DNA of 64,000 nt. Source: Bosea sp. BIWAKO-01. GTDB lineage: Bacteria > Pseudomonadota > Alphaproteobacteria > Rhizobiales > Beijerinckiaceae. The DNA is taken from assembly GCF_001748145.1 (NCBI RefSeq), contig NZ_BCQA01000001.1, positions 6,412,501-6,476,500 on the forward strand, in the 5' to 3' direction. The notes under the pieces were generated by a model, which ran no database searches, was not told the DNA's origin, and saw only the letters and a program-made list of their open reading frames with translations. Positions 44,493-52,932 of this stretch are shown one piece after another; the stretch's first letter is position 1; each line of letters begins with the position of its first letter. The translations under genes were made by a program, and so were the position numbers.

Positions 44493-45209
44493 ATGCCGAA
44501 AGACAGCAGTTCGGAGAAACAAAGTTTCACAGCACCGACCGTGCTGCGGCGCCCGACCCGGCTGGGCGACGAAGTCTACAACGCAATCTATGCCCAGCTC
44601 ATGTCCCACAAGATTGCCCCGGGTGGGCGGATCTCGGTGGATAATCTGGTGCGTGAACTCGGCGTCTCCCAAACACCGATCCGGGAGGCGCTCTCGCGGC
44701 TGGAGACACAGGGGCTGGTCGTCAAGCGGCACCTTGTCGGCTACAGCGCTGCCGACCAGTTAAACAAGTCACGCCTTGAGCAGCTCTACGAACTGCGCCT
44801 GCTGCTAGAGCCCTTCGCCGCGGCGAAGGCCGCCATCACCATGTCCGACGCCTCGATTGAAGCCCTGGAAAGCATGGCGCAGGAGATGAAAGCCCTCGAG
44901 GCCGAGGATCCGCAGACTGCCTATGGTCAATTCGCGCAACGTGACAGCGAATTTCATGATCTGATCGCGGCAGGCAGCGGCAACGAATTGGTGCGCGAGG
45001 CGCTGTCGAACCTGCATACGCATGTGCATCTTTTCCGGCTCTTCTATCATTCACAGGCGACCTCTGAGGCCAATGACGAGCATGCGCGGATCCTCTGCGC
45101 CTTGCGAGCGCGGGATGCGGACGCGGCGGCAGAGGCCATGCGCAGCCACATCATGCGATCGAGCGAGCGCTTTGCGACGTTCTTTACACGCTACCCGCGC
45201 GCGTCCTGA
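44493..45209 (+). CDS. GntR-family regulator (FCD type), locus 3
   Basis: A 238-residue regulator. The winged helix contains ISVDNLVRELGVSQTPIREALSRLETQGLVVKR; the FCD domain includes ELRLLLEPFAAAKAA, QRDSEFHDLIAAGSGN, NDEHARILCALRARD and RSHIMRSSERFATF. ATG 44493 is preceded by GGGAG at good spacing. It is divergent from the nine-gene operon and probably senses the imported acid or an intermediate. Confidence 0.9.
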   Translation: MPKDSSSEKQSFTAPTVLRRPTRLGDEVYNAIYAQLMSHKIAPGGRISVDNLVRELGVSQTPIREALSRLETQGLVVKRHLVGYSAADQLNKSRLEQLYELRLLLEPFAAAKAAITMSDASIEALESMAQEMKALEAEDPQTAYGQFAQRDSEFHDLIAAGSGNELVREALSNLHTHVHLFRLFYHSQATSEANDEHARILCALRARDADAAAEAMRSHIMRSSERFATFFTRYPRAS

Positions 45210-45283
45210 TCAAGGCTCGCATCCGAGGACTATCGGACGGGATGACGTGTCCGGTCCGATGTCCCATCCCTCTCCGGTCGCAT

Positions 45284-45488
45284 CGCCTTTCCCGACATCC
45301 GCATCGACATGCTGGCACCCGATGCCGCCCAGCTGATCAGTGACGACAAGCTGGTGCGCGCCGCCGGCAACCAGACCGGCGTCAACACCCGCCTGAGGCG
45401 CAAGCGCGACAACCGATGGGTCATCGCCCTCAACCATGTCTCGCAGATCGAAAGCAACACGCCGGCGGGAAAAGCCCCTGGGCACTGA
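45284..45488 (+). pseudogene. 3' fragment of an NTF2-like gene
   Basis: The stretch encodes PDIRIDMLAPDAAQLISDDK, then KLVRAAGNQTGVNTRLRRKRD and NRWVIALNHVSQIE to a stop. It is close to identical, in DNA and protein, to the second half of the NTF2-like gene at 21007-21420. The first half is missing; the 74 nt before it, back to the gntR stop, are unrelated. Like the intact gene it sits straight after a GntR gene. The rest of 45210-45559 shows nothing else. Confidence 0.8.
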
Positions 45489-45559
45489 CCGGATGCGGGC
45501 GACCGTCGGAGCCGAACACGGGTCGCGGCGTGAACAGCGCCGCGCCGCCCGGCCGAATG

Positions 45560-46261
45560 TCACGCAGCCAGTACGGTAACAGGCGTTCCGGGGGCGACGC
45601 GTGCGTAGAGATGCACGATATCCTGATTGATCATCCGGATGCAGCCCGACGAGACGTTGGTGCCGACGCTGTAGGGTTCCAGAGTGCCGTGAATTCGGTA
45701 GCCAAGATCCCGGCCTTCGCCGAAAAGATACAGTGTCCGCGCGCCCAGCGGACTATTGGGGCCGCCGCGCACGCCAAGGCCCCTCGACGTCTTCTCGAGC
45801 TGGGCCTTGATTGCCGGCTCACGCTCGATCATTTCGCGCGGCGGAACCCAATCGGGCCAGTCCCGCTTCATGTTGACCCGCGCCAGGCCGGACCAGCCGA
45901 AGCCCTCACGTCCAACACCGACGCCATAGCGGGTCGCAACGCGGGGCGTTTCGACGAAATACAGATGGTAAGAGGCCGGATCGACGATGATCGAGCCCGG
46001 GGTCTCGTCTCGCGAAAGCTCGACAGTCTGGCGCAGATAGCCCGGATCGATCTTTCGATAATCCACCGTCTGGACCGTAAACCGCTCGCCTGGATAATCC
46101 GTGTAGACTTCGGCGTAGTTCGGGCGCGCCAATGTGCGCGTCGGGCTCGCCCTGGCCGGGGAAACTTTTGGCAGCCCGACGCTGCTTCTCGTGCCGCACC
46201 CTGCGAGCCCGGCAGCGGCAAAGGTCAAGGCAGACATGGTAAAGCAACGACGGGTCGGCAT
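45560..46261 (-). CDS. L,D-transpeptidase (YkuD) lipoprotein
   Basis: A 233-residue envelope protein. The N-terminus MPTRRCFTMSALTFAAAGLAGC carries a lipobox (LAGC22), so it is probably a lipid-anchored periplasmic protein. The YkuD catalytic motif is complete: H191 in YRIHGT and C207 in SSGCIRM. These enzymes form 3-3 peptidoglycan crosslinks or attach proteins to the wall, common in Hyphomicrobiales. It is a single gene; the 60 nt before its start are the only leader visible. Confidence 0.92.
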   Translation of the reverse strand: MPTRRCFTMSALTFAAAGLAGCGTRSSVGLPKVSPARASPTRTLARPNYAEVYTDYPGERFTVQTVDYRKIDPGYLRQTVELSRDETPGSIIVDPASYHLYFVETPRVATRYGVGVGREGFGWSGLARVNMKRDWPDWVPPREMIEREPAIKAQLEKTSRGLGVRGGPNSPLGARTLYLFGEGRDLGYRIHGTLEPYSVGTNVSSGCIRMINQDIVHLYARVAPGTPVTVLAA

Positions 46262-46299
46262 GGATGTCTCTCAGGCAAGGCTCTTTGAGAAACATGAAC

Positions 46300-46545
46300 T
46301 TACATCGTTAGGGCCACGTTAACCCGACTCAGAAAGGCGAAGCCGCCGCGGGCCGCCGCCGACCACGTGACCTTGACGCCGAGGCGGCCGTCATAGGCGC
46401 GGGAGCGCCCGTCGAAGCCGACCGAGTAGCCGGCTGAGGCGTAAAGCGTGGTATTGCGGGCGACCTGCGCATCGATGCCGCCCCTGACCTCCGGCTCCGA
46501 TCGACCTGTGCCGAGATCTCGTCGCGTCCCAAAGCAGCCGTGCAA
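46300..46545 (-). pseudogene. C-terminal remnant of an autotransporter beta-barrel
   Basis: Residues 22-61 of this short frame (GGIDAQVARNTTLYASAGYS, then GRLGVKVTW) match the last two strands of autotransporter outer-membrane barrels, which end in an aromatic residue. Here the frame runs 20 residues past the terminal W before stopping, and nothing recognisable lies upstream. So it is a decayed 3' end of a large gene otherwise lost. The flanking 46262-46683 contains no other gene. Confidence 0.55.
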
Positions 46546-46683
46546 GACTGAACCGACGCGCCAGATCCTGTCTCACGGCACGCCCCTGCCCTCTCGGGAG
46601 TGACGCGCGGCGCAGCCCGAAAGCGGCCGCTGCCGGCGTCGGCTCACGGGCGGCATGCGAATATCGGCAGCGGTCTTCAGATC

Positions 46684-47589
46684 TCACCGTGCCGACGGCT
46701 GCCGGGCGCTGAGCGCCATTCCCACCCCTGTCAGCGTCAGCAGGATGGCCAAAGCCTGCTTCTGGCCGAGCGCATCGCCGAGCAGCGCCGCAGCAGACAA
46801 GGTTCCAACGATCGGGACGGTGAGCATTCCCGTCGCCGCAAGGGATGTTGGCAGCCGCCTGAGGGCTGAAAACCATGTGAGGTAGCAAAGCGCCATCGGC
46901 CCAAGGGCCATATAGAGCAAGCCGTAGAGGCCATTTGTCGACAGCGCGAGGATGCGTGGCTGCTCGAAGAACAGGCCGATGAGGACCATCGGAAGACAGC
47001 CCAGGCCGACCTGCCACGCCATGAAGGCCGTAAGCGGCATTCGGGTGGACTTGCGACCGATCACCGTGCCGGTGGCGAACAGGATGGCAGCCGCGAGTGC
47101 CAGGGCGATGCCCGGCACTTTCTCGCTCCCGACATTGGGACCGCCCATTAGCACGGCGATCCCTGTCATCCCCAACCCGACCGACAGCACGCTTCGCCAT
47201 GTCGGCCGTTCGCCATTGACGGGCCATGCCAGCAACATCGCCCAGATCGGCATGGAGTAGGCAATGAGAGCCCCCTCCGTGACGGTCAGCCAGTTGAGCG
47301 ACAGCGCGGTAAAGCCCATCCACGCGAAGACATTGATGCCAGCTCCAATGGCCACTGCCCGGCGATCCGCGCGCGGGAGTGCAAGGCTCTCGCGTCGCAG
47401 CAAGGCGACGGTCGCCAGCGCAGTTGCTCCGATCAACCCGGCGACGCCACGCGCAAACAGCGCAGGCCAATCCTGCAGGACAAATTTCAGGACCGTCCAG
47501 TTGAGCCCCCACCCGCATGCGGTGATGACGAGCATGACAAGCGGCCACCGCTCTGCCCGGAACGTCGCAGTATCGCCGTGACTGGACAT
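46684..47589 (-). CDS. EamA/DMT-family transporter
   Basis: A 301-residue inner-membrane protein with ten predicted helices in two EamA repeats (first about residues 14-135, second 150-290). GWGLNWTVLKFVL and VTEGALIAYSMPIWAMLLAW lie in repeat 1, TSLAATGMLTVPIVGTLSAAALLGDALG in repeat 2. DMT proteins of this type usually export amino acids or related metabolites. It begins 14 nt after the PLP lyase gene, and both lie opposite an Lrp-type regulator, so it may export the amino acid or product concerned. Confidence 0.88.
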   Translation of the reverse strand: MSSHGDTATFRAERWPLVMLVITACGWGLNWTVLKFVLQDWPALFARGVAGLIGATALATVALLRRESLALPRADRRAVAIGAGINVFAWMGFTALSLNWLTVTEGALIAYSMPIWAMLLAWPVNGERPTWRSVLSVGLGMTGIAVLMGGPNVGSEKVPGIALALAAAILFATGTVIGRKSTRMPLTAFMAWQVGLGCLPMVLIGLFFEQPRILALSTNGLYGLLYMALGPMALCYLTWFSALRRLPTSLAATGMLTVPIVGTLSAAALLGDALGQKQALAILLTLTGVGMALSARQPSAR

Positions 47590-47603
47590 GGCGGCCGCGC
47601 GGA

Positions 47604-48758
47604 TCAGCGATGGCCGGCGGCAAGCGCCTGGTCGAGATCAGCCCAGAGGTCTTCGATGTCCTCGATGCCGGTCGAAAGCCGCAGCAGATCCGGCGGACAG
47701 GGAGAGCCCGCGCCCTCGATCGAGGCGCGGTGCTCGACTAGGCTCTCGACGCCACCGAGCGAGGTCGCGCGCTTGTAGAGCTGGACATTGGCCGCCGTCT
47801 TCACGGCCGCGGCCTCGCCCCCCGAAAGCTGGATCGAGAGCATGTAGCCAAAGCCGCCCTCCATCTGCCTGGCGGCGATGTCGTGGCCGGGATGCTGCGG
47901 CAGGCCCGGATAGAGCACGCGCGAGACCAAAGGATGAGCGGACAGGCGCTGCGCCAGGGCCATCGCGGACGCCGACTGCCGCTCCTGCCGGAGGTGGAGC
48001 GTGCGCATGCCGCGCATCAGGAGATAGGCCTCGAACGGGCCGAGGATGCCGCCCTGCCCGCGGCGGACCGTCTGGATGCGCTGCCAGAGCTCGTCGTTGT
48101 GGCGGGCGCAGAGCGCGCCGGCGACGACGTCGGAATGGCCGTTCAGCACCTTTGTCGCCGCATGCATCACGATGTCTGCGCCGAGCTGCAGCGGCCGCGA
48201 GTGCACCGGCGAGGCGCAGGTCGAATCGACGGCGAGCCTGGCACCGGCCGCATGCGCGATCTCGGCCGCCGCCGCGATATCGGTGATCGTCCAGAGCGGG
48301 TTCGACGGCGTCTCAATCCAGACGAGCCGGGTGCGGCCCTTCTGCACTGCGGCTTCGAGCGCCTCGAGATCGTCGGTCTCGACGAAATCGATGACGAGCC
48401 CCCAGCGTGTCGCCTCCGTCAGCAGCCAGTTGCGCAGCGCCCAGTACATCACCTTGGAGGCAACGACATGGTCGCCCGGCGACAGCGCCTGGAAGACGGC
48501 GGTCGCCGCTGCCATGCCCGAGCCGAACAGCAGCGCGCCGGCCTGCGCCTGTTCGAGCATGGCGAGCACGCTCTCCGCCTCACGGATCGTCTCGTTGTCG
48601 GGCCGGCCATAGACGAAGCCGGTCGAATAGCCGTTGTCCTCGTCGCGGAGATAGGTGGTGGACAGGTGCAGCGGAGGAACGACGCCCTTGGTCCGCGGAT
48701 CGACCTTGCCCATGGCCTGCGCGGCCAGGCTGCGCTGTGTCCAGTTCTTTGTACCCAC
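47604..48758 (-). CDS. Cys/Met-metabolism PLP enzyme (cystathionine gamma-synthase/beta-lyase family)
   Basis: A 384-residue PLP enzyme of the trans-sulfuration family: VPPLHLSTTYLRDEDN, YGRPDNETIREAE, FGSGMAAATAVFQAL, and the PLP lysine in MHAATKVLNGHSDVVAG. SLGGVESLVEHRASIE near the C-terminus is typical. Members act as cystathionine synthase or lyase, methionine gamma-lyase or related. The start is uncertain: GTG 48758 after CAGGGG is preferred over a TTG ten codons upstream. It is cotranscribed with the EamA exporter and divergent from an Lrp/AsnC regulator. Confidence 0.88.
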   Translation of the reverse strand: MGTKNWTQRSLAAQAMGKVDPRTKGVVPPLHLSTTYLRDEDNGYSTGFVYGRPDNETIREAESVLAMLEQAQAGALLFGSGMAAATAVFQALSPGDHVVASKVMYWALRNWLLTEATRWGLVIDFVETDDLEALEAAVQKGRTRLVWIETPSNPLWTITDIAAAAEIAHAAGARLAVDSTCASPVHSRPLQLGADIVMHAATKVLNGHSDVVAGALCARHNDELWQRIQTVRRGQGGILGPFEAYLLMRGMRTLHLRQERQSASAMALAQRLSAHPLVSRVLYPGLPQHPGHDIAARQMEGGFGYMLSIQLSGGEAAAVKTAANVQLYKRATSLGGVESLVEHRASIEGAGSPCPPDLLRLSTGIEDIEDLWADLDQALAAGHR

Positions 48759-48885
48759 GACGATCGGACCCCTGCAAAAGCCCGGCAATGCGCTTCGGGC
48801 CGCTGAAATCCTGTCTGAAATCAGCTGTCCATTTTCGCCGATGATCGCTATTGGATGATCAAAATCGTCTTCTTGAGGTAGTCAT

Positions 48886-49353
48886 ATGACCAAAATGGTC
48901 GACCTCGACCGCTTCGATCACGCGCTGCTGCGTGAGGTTCAGACGGATAATCAAACGCCGGCACGGGTGCTGGCCGAGCGTGTGGGGCTGTCCACCAGTG
49001 CAGTGCTGCGACGGCTCCGGCGGTTGAGAGCCGAGCGGGTCATCACGGCCGATGTCTCGATCGTCAGTCCCGAGACGCTGGGAGTGCCGGTGACGGTCCA
49101 CGTCCTCGTCTCGCTCAACCAGGGCTCCCGAACCTACGGCGATTTTTCACGCAAGCTTCAGCACAGGCAGGAGGTCCGTCAGGCGTCGTATGTGACCGGC
49201 GGCGCCGATTTCGTCGTCCACCTGCAATTGGAGAGCATGGCTGCCTATGCCGCCTTCGCCAAAGAGGTGTTTCATGACGACCCGACCGTGGCCGAATACC
49301 GCACCTTTGTCGCCATGCGTGAGGTCGTCGGGCCGACGATCCGGCGCCGCTAG
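48886..49353 (+). CDS. Lrp/AsnC-family regulator
   Basis: A 155-residue regulator. The helix-turn-helix is at residues 7-60 (DRFDHALLREVQTDNQTPARVLAERVGLSTSAVLRRLRRLRAERVI), followed by an AsnC ligand domain (VHVLVSLNQGS... ASYVTGGADFVVHLQLESMAAY). GAGG lies 8 nt before the ATG. Lrp-type proteins bind amino acids and often control a neighbouring divergent gene; here that is the PLP lyase-exporter pair across a spacer of about 125 nt containing AT-rich GATGATCA/GATCAAAATC stretches. Confidence 0.92.
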   Translation: MTKMVDLDRFDHALLREVQTDNQTPARVLAERVGLSTSAVLRRLRRLRAERVITADVSIVSPETLGVPVTVHVLVSLNQGSRTYGDFSRKLQHRQEVRQASYVTGGADFVVHLQLESMAAYAAFAKEVFHDDPTVAEYRTFVAMREVVGPTIRRR

Positions 49354-49570
49354 GCGTCATCAGATCCGTCGTCGGACTGTAGTGGCGCTTCTGGCCGGGG
49401 GAAGCGGAGTGTGAGCTTCAGTCCGAGCGAGCCGCGGTCGCCGAGCCTGGCGGATGCCGGCGGCGTTCGCCTCGCTGCGTGGTCATGTCGTTGCGCCTGG
49501 CCTGGCCCAGCGCGCCGGAATGGCCGGGCGTCGTCATCGCTGCTCGGCCGTCGGCTTGATCATGATGCCG

Positions 49571-49885
49571 TCATGTCCAGACCCAATGGCAGCGGCGGAT
49601 CCGCCTGCCGAAGCTGTCACGATGCACACGGCAGACCTGGCGCCGACGGCGGCGGTGGTGTCTGCGATGCTGCGGCGGACGGTGATGCCGACGATCCCAA
49701 TCAGAACCTCGCTGCTGGGCCCAGTCCAATGGCGTTCCGTCCGGGAGCGTCAGATCGGAAAGATCTGCGTTTGGCGCCTCGGGCGCCTGGAGCCGCGGGG
49801 CGGCTTGCGCGCCCTGGGGCCGCAGAGTGAGGGCCAGACCAAGACTCAAGCCCAGAAATCCAGTGAGGAATGCCCGACGTTCCAT
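49571..49885 (-). CDS. Small exported Arg/His-rich protein, copy 1
   Basis: A 104-residue protein. The start MERRAFLTGFLGLSLGLALTL is a signal peptide with a possible twin-arginine motif, ending near AQAAP. The mature part is short and acidic (NADLSDLTLPDGTP) and then very basic (DWDRRHHRPPQHRRHHRRRRR), closing with two cysteines in VCRVHRDSFGRRIRRCHWVW. A strong GGAGG site precedes ATG 49885. I recall similar small proteins in Bosea-like genomes with the same C-x-V-x-R pattern; no function is known to me. Confidence 0.6.
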   Translation of the reverse strand: MERRAFLTGFLGLSLGLALTLRPQGAQAAPRLQAPEAPNADLSDLTLPDGTPLDWAQQRGSDWDRRHHRPPQHRRHHRRRRRQVCRVHRDSFGRRIRRCHWVWT

Positions 49886-50061
49886 GCTTCCACCTCCTGC
49901 TGCGCGCCAGTGGCCTGACACAGTGCCATTGCGCTCGAGGCGGCCTGATCTGCCGCCTCCTCGGGAATGCGTGGGGAACGCGCGGCAGCCCGATTTGTTC
50001 GGCGCCGAGGCTCACGAAGTCCGGCAGAAGGGCCATTGTCCAGCTGCGTCACGCTTCGGCG

Positions 50062-50343
50062 TCACCGCGGCGGGGGTGGCCGCCGGTGTCTCGGCGGGGG
50101 CGGCAGCGGCCGACGCCTGCGCATGCGCCAGCGATGCGCGTTGCGGGTCGGGCCCTGCGATCCCAGAGACGGCGGCTGTTCGCCAGGCCGACGGGGCGTG
50201 GGTGGCCCTTGCATGAATTCCGCGGGCGCTTCGTCGAGAGATCTCGCGGTGTCCGCCGGCAACGCGTTCGCTGATGCGACCTGGCCAAGCGCAGCCGCAA
50301 GGCCGCCACCGAGCAGGGCTGCTAGAAAAGACCGGCGCTCCAT
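50062..50343 (-). CDS. Small exported Arg/Pro-rich protein, copy 2
   Basis: A 93-residue protein beginning MERRSFLAALLGGGLAAALGQVASA, almost the same signal type as copy 1, followed by a short acidic segment (DTARSLDEAPAEFM) and an Arg/Pro-rich tail (MRRRRPLPPPPRHRRPPPPR). GGAG precedes the ATG. The cysteines of copy 1 are absent. It may be a shortened paralogue. Confidence 0.55.
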   Translation of the reverse strand: MERRSFLAALLGGGLAAALGQVASANALPADTARSLDEAPAEFMQGPPTPRRPGEQPPSLGSQGPTRNAHRWRMRRRRPLPPPPRHRRPPPPR

Positions 50344-50629
50344 ATGCGCTCCACTTATTTCTGAATTCGGCTTCGATAGTCGCGCGCCGGTTTCAGGAAT
50401 ACAGGCTCCGCCCCCCGCCGCACCGCCAGGCTACCCTCCGTTGGAGACGCCGACCAGCCCGGACAGGATGCTCGTCGCGACTGCACCGATCATCGCAGGA
50501 ATTGATGGTGGCGAAAGTGGCGGTGTCGCTGATTTCTGCAGACGGGAACGACCCTAAACCATGGCCGTAACCCACGACTAGGCACCTGGCAGGGCTCGAC
50601 GCCCGCCCGGCACCCAGTCTCTTTCTGCA

Positions 50630-50914
50630 TTACCAGCGTTCAGAATAATGACGCCGGTAACCGTGAGCAGGAGCCCAGGGCGGTGGGCCACCATGTCGAC
50701 GATACCCGTAGCCATCGTCGTAACGGTCGCGCCGGTAGTGGCGTTGCCGTTGCTCGTGATACTCCATCTCAGCCATCCGGTGATCGCGATTGTGGCGGGT
50801 GTATTCCGCGGGCAGCCTGTCCAGCGCTCCGGGCGCGGGCAAGGCTTGCGGCGCGGCGTTGGCCATCGTGGCCGCCGCCCCAAGGATGATACTAGCGAGT
50901 AAAAGCCGACGCAT
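50630..50914 (-). CDS. Small exported Tyr/Arg/His-rich protein, copy 3
   Basis: A 94-residue protein with a Sec signal peptide (MRRLLLASIILGAAATMANA) and a mature part rich in Tyr, Arg, His and Gly (HYRRDRYDDGYGYRRHGG... GYRRHYSERW). ATG 50914 follows AGGGAG; a longer frame upstream is not credible. The bias suggests a cell-wall, metal- or nucleic-acid-associated role, but this is guesswork. It lies with copies 1 and 2 in one 1.3-kb minus-strand cluster. Confidence 0.55.
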   Translation of the reverse strand: MRRLLLASIILGAAATMANAAPQALPAPGALDRLPAEYTRHNRDHRMAEMEYHEQRQRHYRRDRYDDGYGYRRHGGPPPWAPAHGYRRHYSERW

Positions 50915-51222
50915 TGGGATGCTCCCTGTTTGCTCCCGCCGAAAAGAGCTGTCCGAATGGGAACGCGGGATGAACGAAATGGTTCGCGTTCGTTCAGAAT
51001 GAAGGGCGCGGCCGAGAATCATTTCTCTGCTCGCACGAGCGCTGACAGGGGTGTCAGCGGTGGCGAGGATACCGACACCTTCACGGCTAGCGCCCATACC
51101 CCGCAGGTGAAGGCCATCCCGCCAACCGCTGGAGCGAGACGCAGATGCTTCGACAGTCGGCGACTTTCGGCTAGCGTTCAGTGATCGCCCGATGAGGAAC
51201 CCCTGACCATGCGCGCCCTGCC

Positions 51223-51921
51223 ATGACCCAACGCGTACTCCTCGCCGGCAGCACCGGGCTGGTCGGCAGCCTTGTCCGCGCCCGGCTCACTGCGCGTCCC
51301 GAGATCGATCTCGTCAGCCTCGTGCGCCGGGGAGCAACTGCGTCCGGGCATCAGGTCGATTTCGAACAGCTCTGCGAGGCGCCCGAGGCCGTCCTGAAGC
51401 CGATCGCGCCCGACGGTATCGACGTCGCGATCTCCTGTCTCGGCACGACCATCCGCACGGCGGGGTCGCAGCCGGCCATGTTCCGCGTCGACCATGATTA
51501 TGTGCTCGCCGTCGCCAGGGCCGCGCGAGCGCTCGGGGCCCGCCAGTTCATCCTGGTGACCGCGGTCGGCGCCGGCGGCCCGGGCTTCTACCTGCAGACC
51601 AAGGGAGCCATCGAGCGGGCGGTCGCCGTTCTCGGCTTCGCGCGGGTCGACCTGATCCGGCCAGGCTTCCTTCTCGGCGGGCGCACCGAGCGGCGGGTCT
51701 GGGAGGCGATCGGCCAGCGCGTCTTCGCGGCGCTCACCCCGCTCATGCTCGGCCCGCTGTCGCGCTACGGGGCCATCCCTGCCGAGACGGTGGCCGACGC
51801 GATCGTGACGCTCATCGGCGATGCGGCGCCCGGCCGGCACCTCTACGAGAACGCCGAGATGCACCGGCTTTCCCAGGCGACGCGAGCCGGCGCCGGGAGT
51901 ACAGGCCACGCCGCCCCGTGA
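51223..51921 (+). CDS. NAD(P)-binding atypical SDR-like protein
   Basis: A 232-residue protein with an N-terminal dinucleotide motif (LLAGSTGLVGSLVRARL) and the pattern VAISCLGTTIRTAGSQPAMFRVDHDYV... FILVTAVGA, close to the HTATIP2/YwnB-type NAD(P)H-binding proteins. Residues YLQTKGAIERAV fill the usual YxxxK zone with Tyr and Lys. The biological role is unknown. It stands between the small exported proteins and an esterase gene. Confidence 0.78.
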   Translation: MTQRVLLAGSTGLVGSLVRARLTARPEIDLVSLVRRGATASGHQVDFEQLCEAPEAVLKPIAPDGIDVAISCLGTTIRTAGSQPAMFRVDHDYVLAVARAARALGARQFILVTAVGAGGPGFYLQTKGAIERAVAVLGFARVDLIRPGFLLGGRTERRVWEAIGQRVFAALTPLMLGPLSRYGAIPAETVADAIVTLIGDAAPGRHLYENAEMHRLSQATRAGAGSTGHAAP

Positions 51922-52056
51922 ACGCCATCCGGGTCGCCCACGTGGCAGTGTCAGCACCTGCCGCAATTGTCGGAGATGGCTGCGAAGCTGACACGCAGTC
52001 GTCATGCTTATCGGCTCTCTGCCGATCCGCTCCCCAGGTCGAAGCCCGCTTGCCCG

Positions 52057-52659
52057 ATGCAATTCAGTTTCGTTGAGCCCAGTGATCCATCATCCCCGCC
52101 ACTGATCCTGCTCCACGGCTCCGGGGGCAAGGAAACGGATATGCTTCCCGTCGCGGCAGCGGCGGCTCCGGGCGCAGCCGTATTCTCGGTGCGCGGGGCG
52201 GTCGCATGGGAGGGCGGCTATGCGTTCTTCAGGCGATTGCCTGATAGAAGCATCGACGAAGACAGCATCCGGGCAGAAGCTCCTGCTCTCGCGGCTTTCG
52301 TCGCAGAGATCATCGCGGGGCATCCTGGCCGGAGCAGCCCGATCCTGGTCGGGTTCTCGAACGGCGCGATCATGGCTGCCGCGCTGGTGATGCTCTTCCC
52401 GGATCTGGTCGGGGGAGCCGCTTTGTTGCGCCCGCTCTCGCCGTTCGCGACACCAACGGAAACACGGTTGCGGGCCATGCCGGTGCTCGTCGTCGATGCG
52501 ATCAACGATGTTCGAAGGCAGGCCGGAGACGGTGCCGCGATGGCTGCGCAACTGCGTGGCGCAGGGGCGATCGTCGATCACCACAGCCTGAATTCGGGCC
52601 ATGGCCTCACCGACGATGATCTGGCGCTGCTGCGTGGCTGGTTGGCGACTGTCGCCTGA
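52057..52659 (+). CDS. Alpha/beta-hydrolase (carboxylesterase/phospholipase type)
   Basis: A 200-residue serine hydrolase: LILLHGSGGKETDMLPVAAA, the nucleophile in VGFSNGAIMAAAL (G-F-S-N-G), the acid in LVVDAINDVRR and the histidine in LNSGHGLTDDD. It resembles small carboxylesterases of the MhqD/YpfH group, which hydrolyse short esters or act in quinone response. ATG 52057 fits the family start; the next in-frame Met upstream adds 30 poor residues. The 273-nt stretch after it (52660-52932) holds no gene I can support. Confidence 0.8.
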   Translation: MQFSFVEPSDPSSPPLILLHGSGGKETDMLPVAAAAAPGAAVFSVRGAVAWEGGYAFFRRLPDRSIDEDSIRAEAPALAAFVAEIIAGHPGRSSPILVGFSNGAIMAAALVMLFPDLVGGAALLRPLSPFATPTETRLRAMPVLVVDAINDVRRQAGDGAAMAAQLRGAGAIVDHHSLNSGHGLTDDDLALLRGWLATVA

Positions 52660-52932
52660 CATCCGCGGGCTCGCATTTCATGCCGCGGGATCATCGCATC
52701 GAGGCCATGAGGCAGGCCGGCGAGGCCATGACGCGAGATTCAAGGAGTTGAGCCTCGACGCCCCGCCAGTGACCCGCCCGCAAAGCCGAGCTGGATACCG
52801 CGTCAAGTGCTCATAGTGAGGTACAGGAGGTCCAAGCCAGGGCTGGCTCGAACGAAGGCCTTGCGTCATTTTCCATGGAGCAGCCAGCGATCCCTCTCGC
52901 CGGCACGTTCATGCTCAACCAGGATCTGATCG

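Noticed and set aside
49352..49450. Minus-strand tail reading LGDRGSLGLKLTLRFP before a stop
   Set aside because: Resembles the end of a larger protein, but nothing upstream holds the frame; too little to call a pseudogene.
52678..52869. 63-residue minus-strand frame between the esterase and threonine aldolase genes
   Set aside because: No start signal, no family similarity I can name, Pro/Arg-rich shadow composition.
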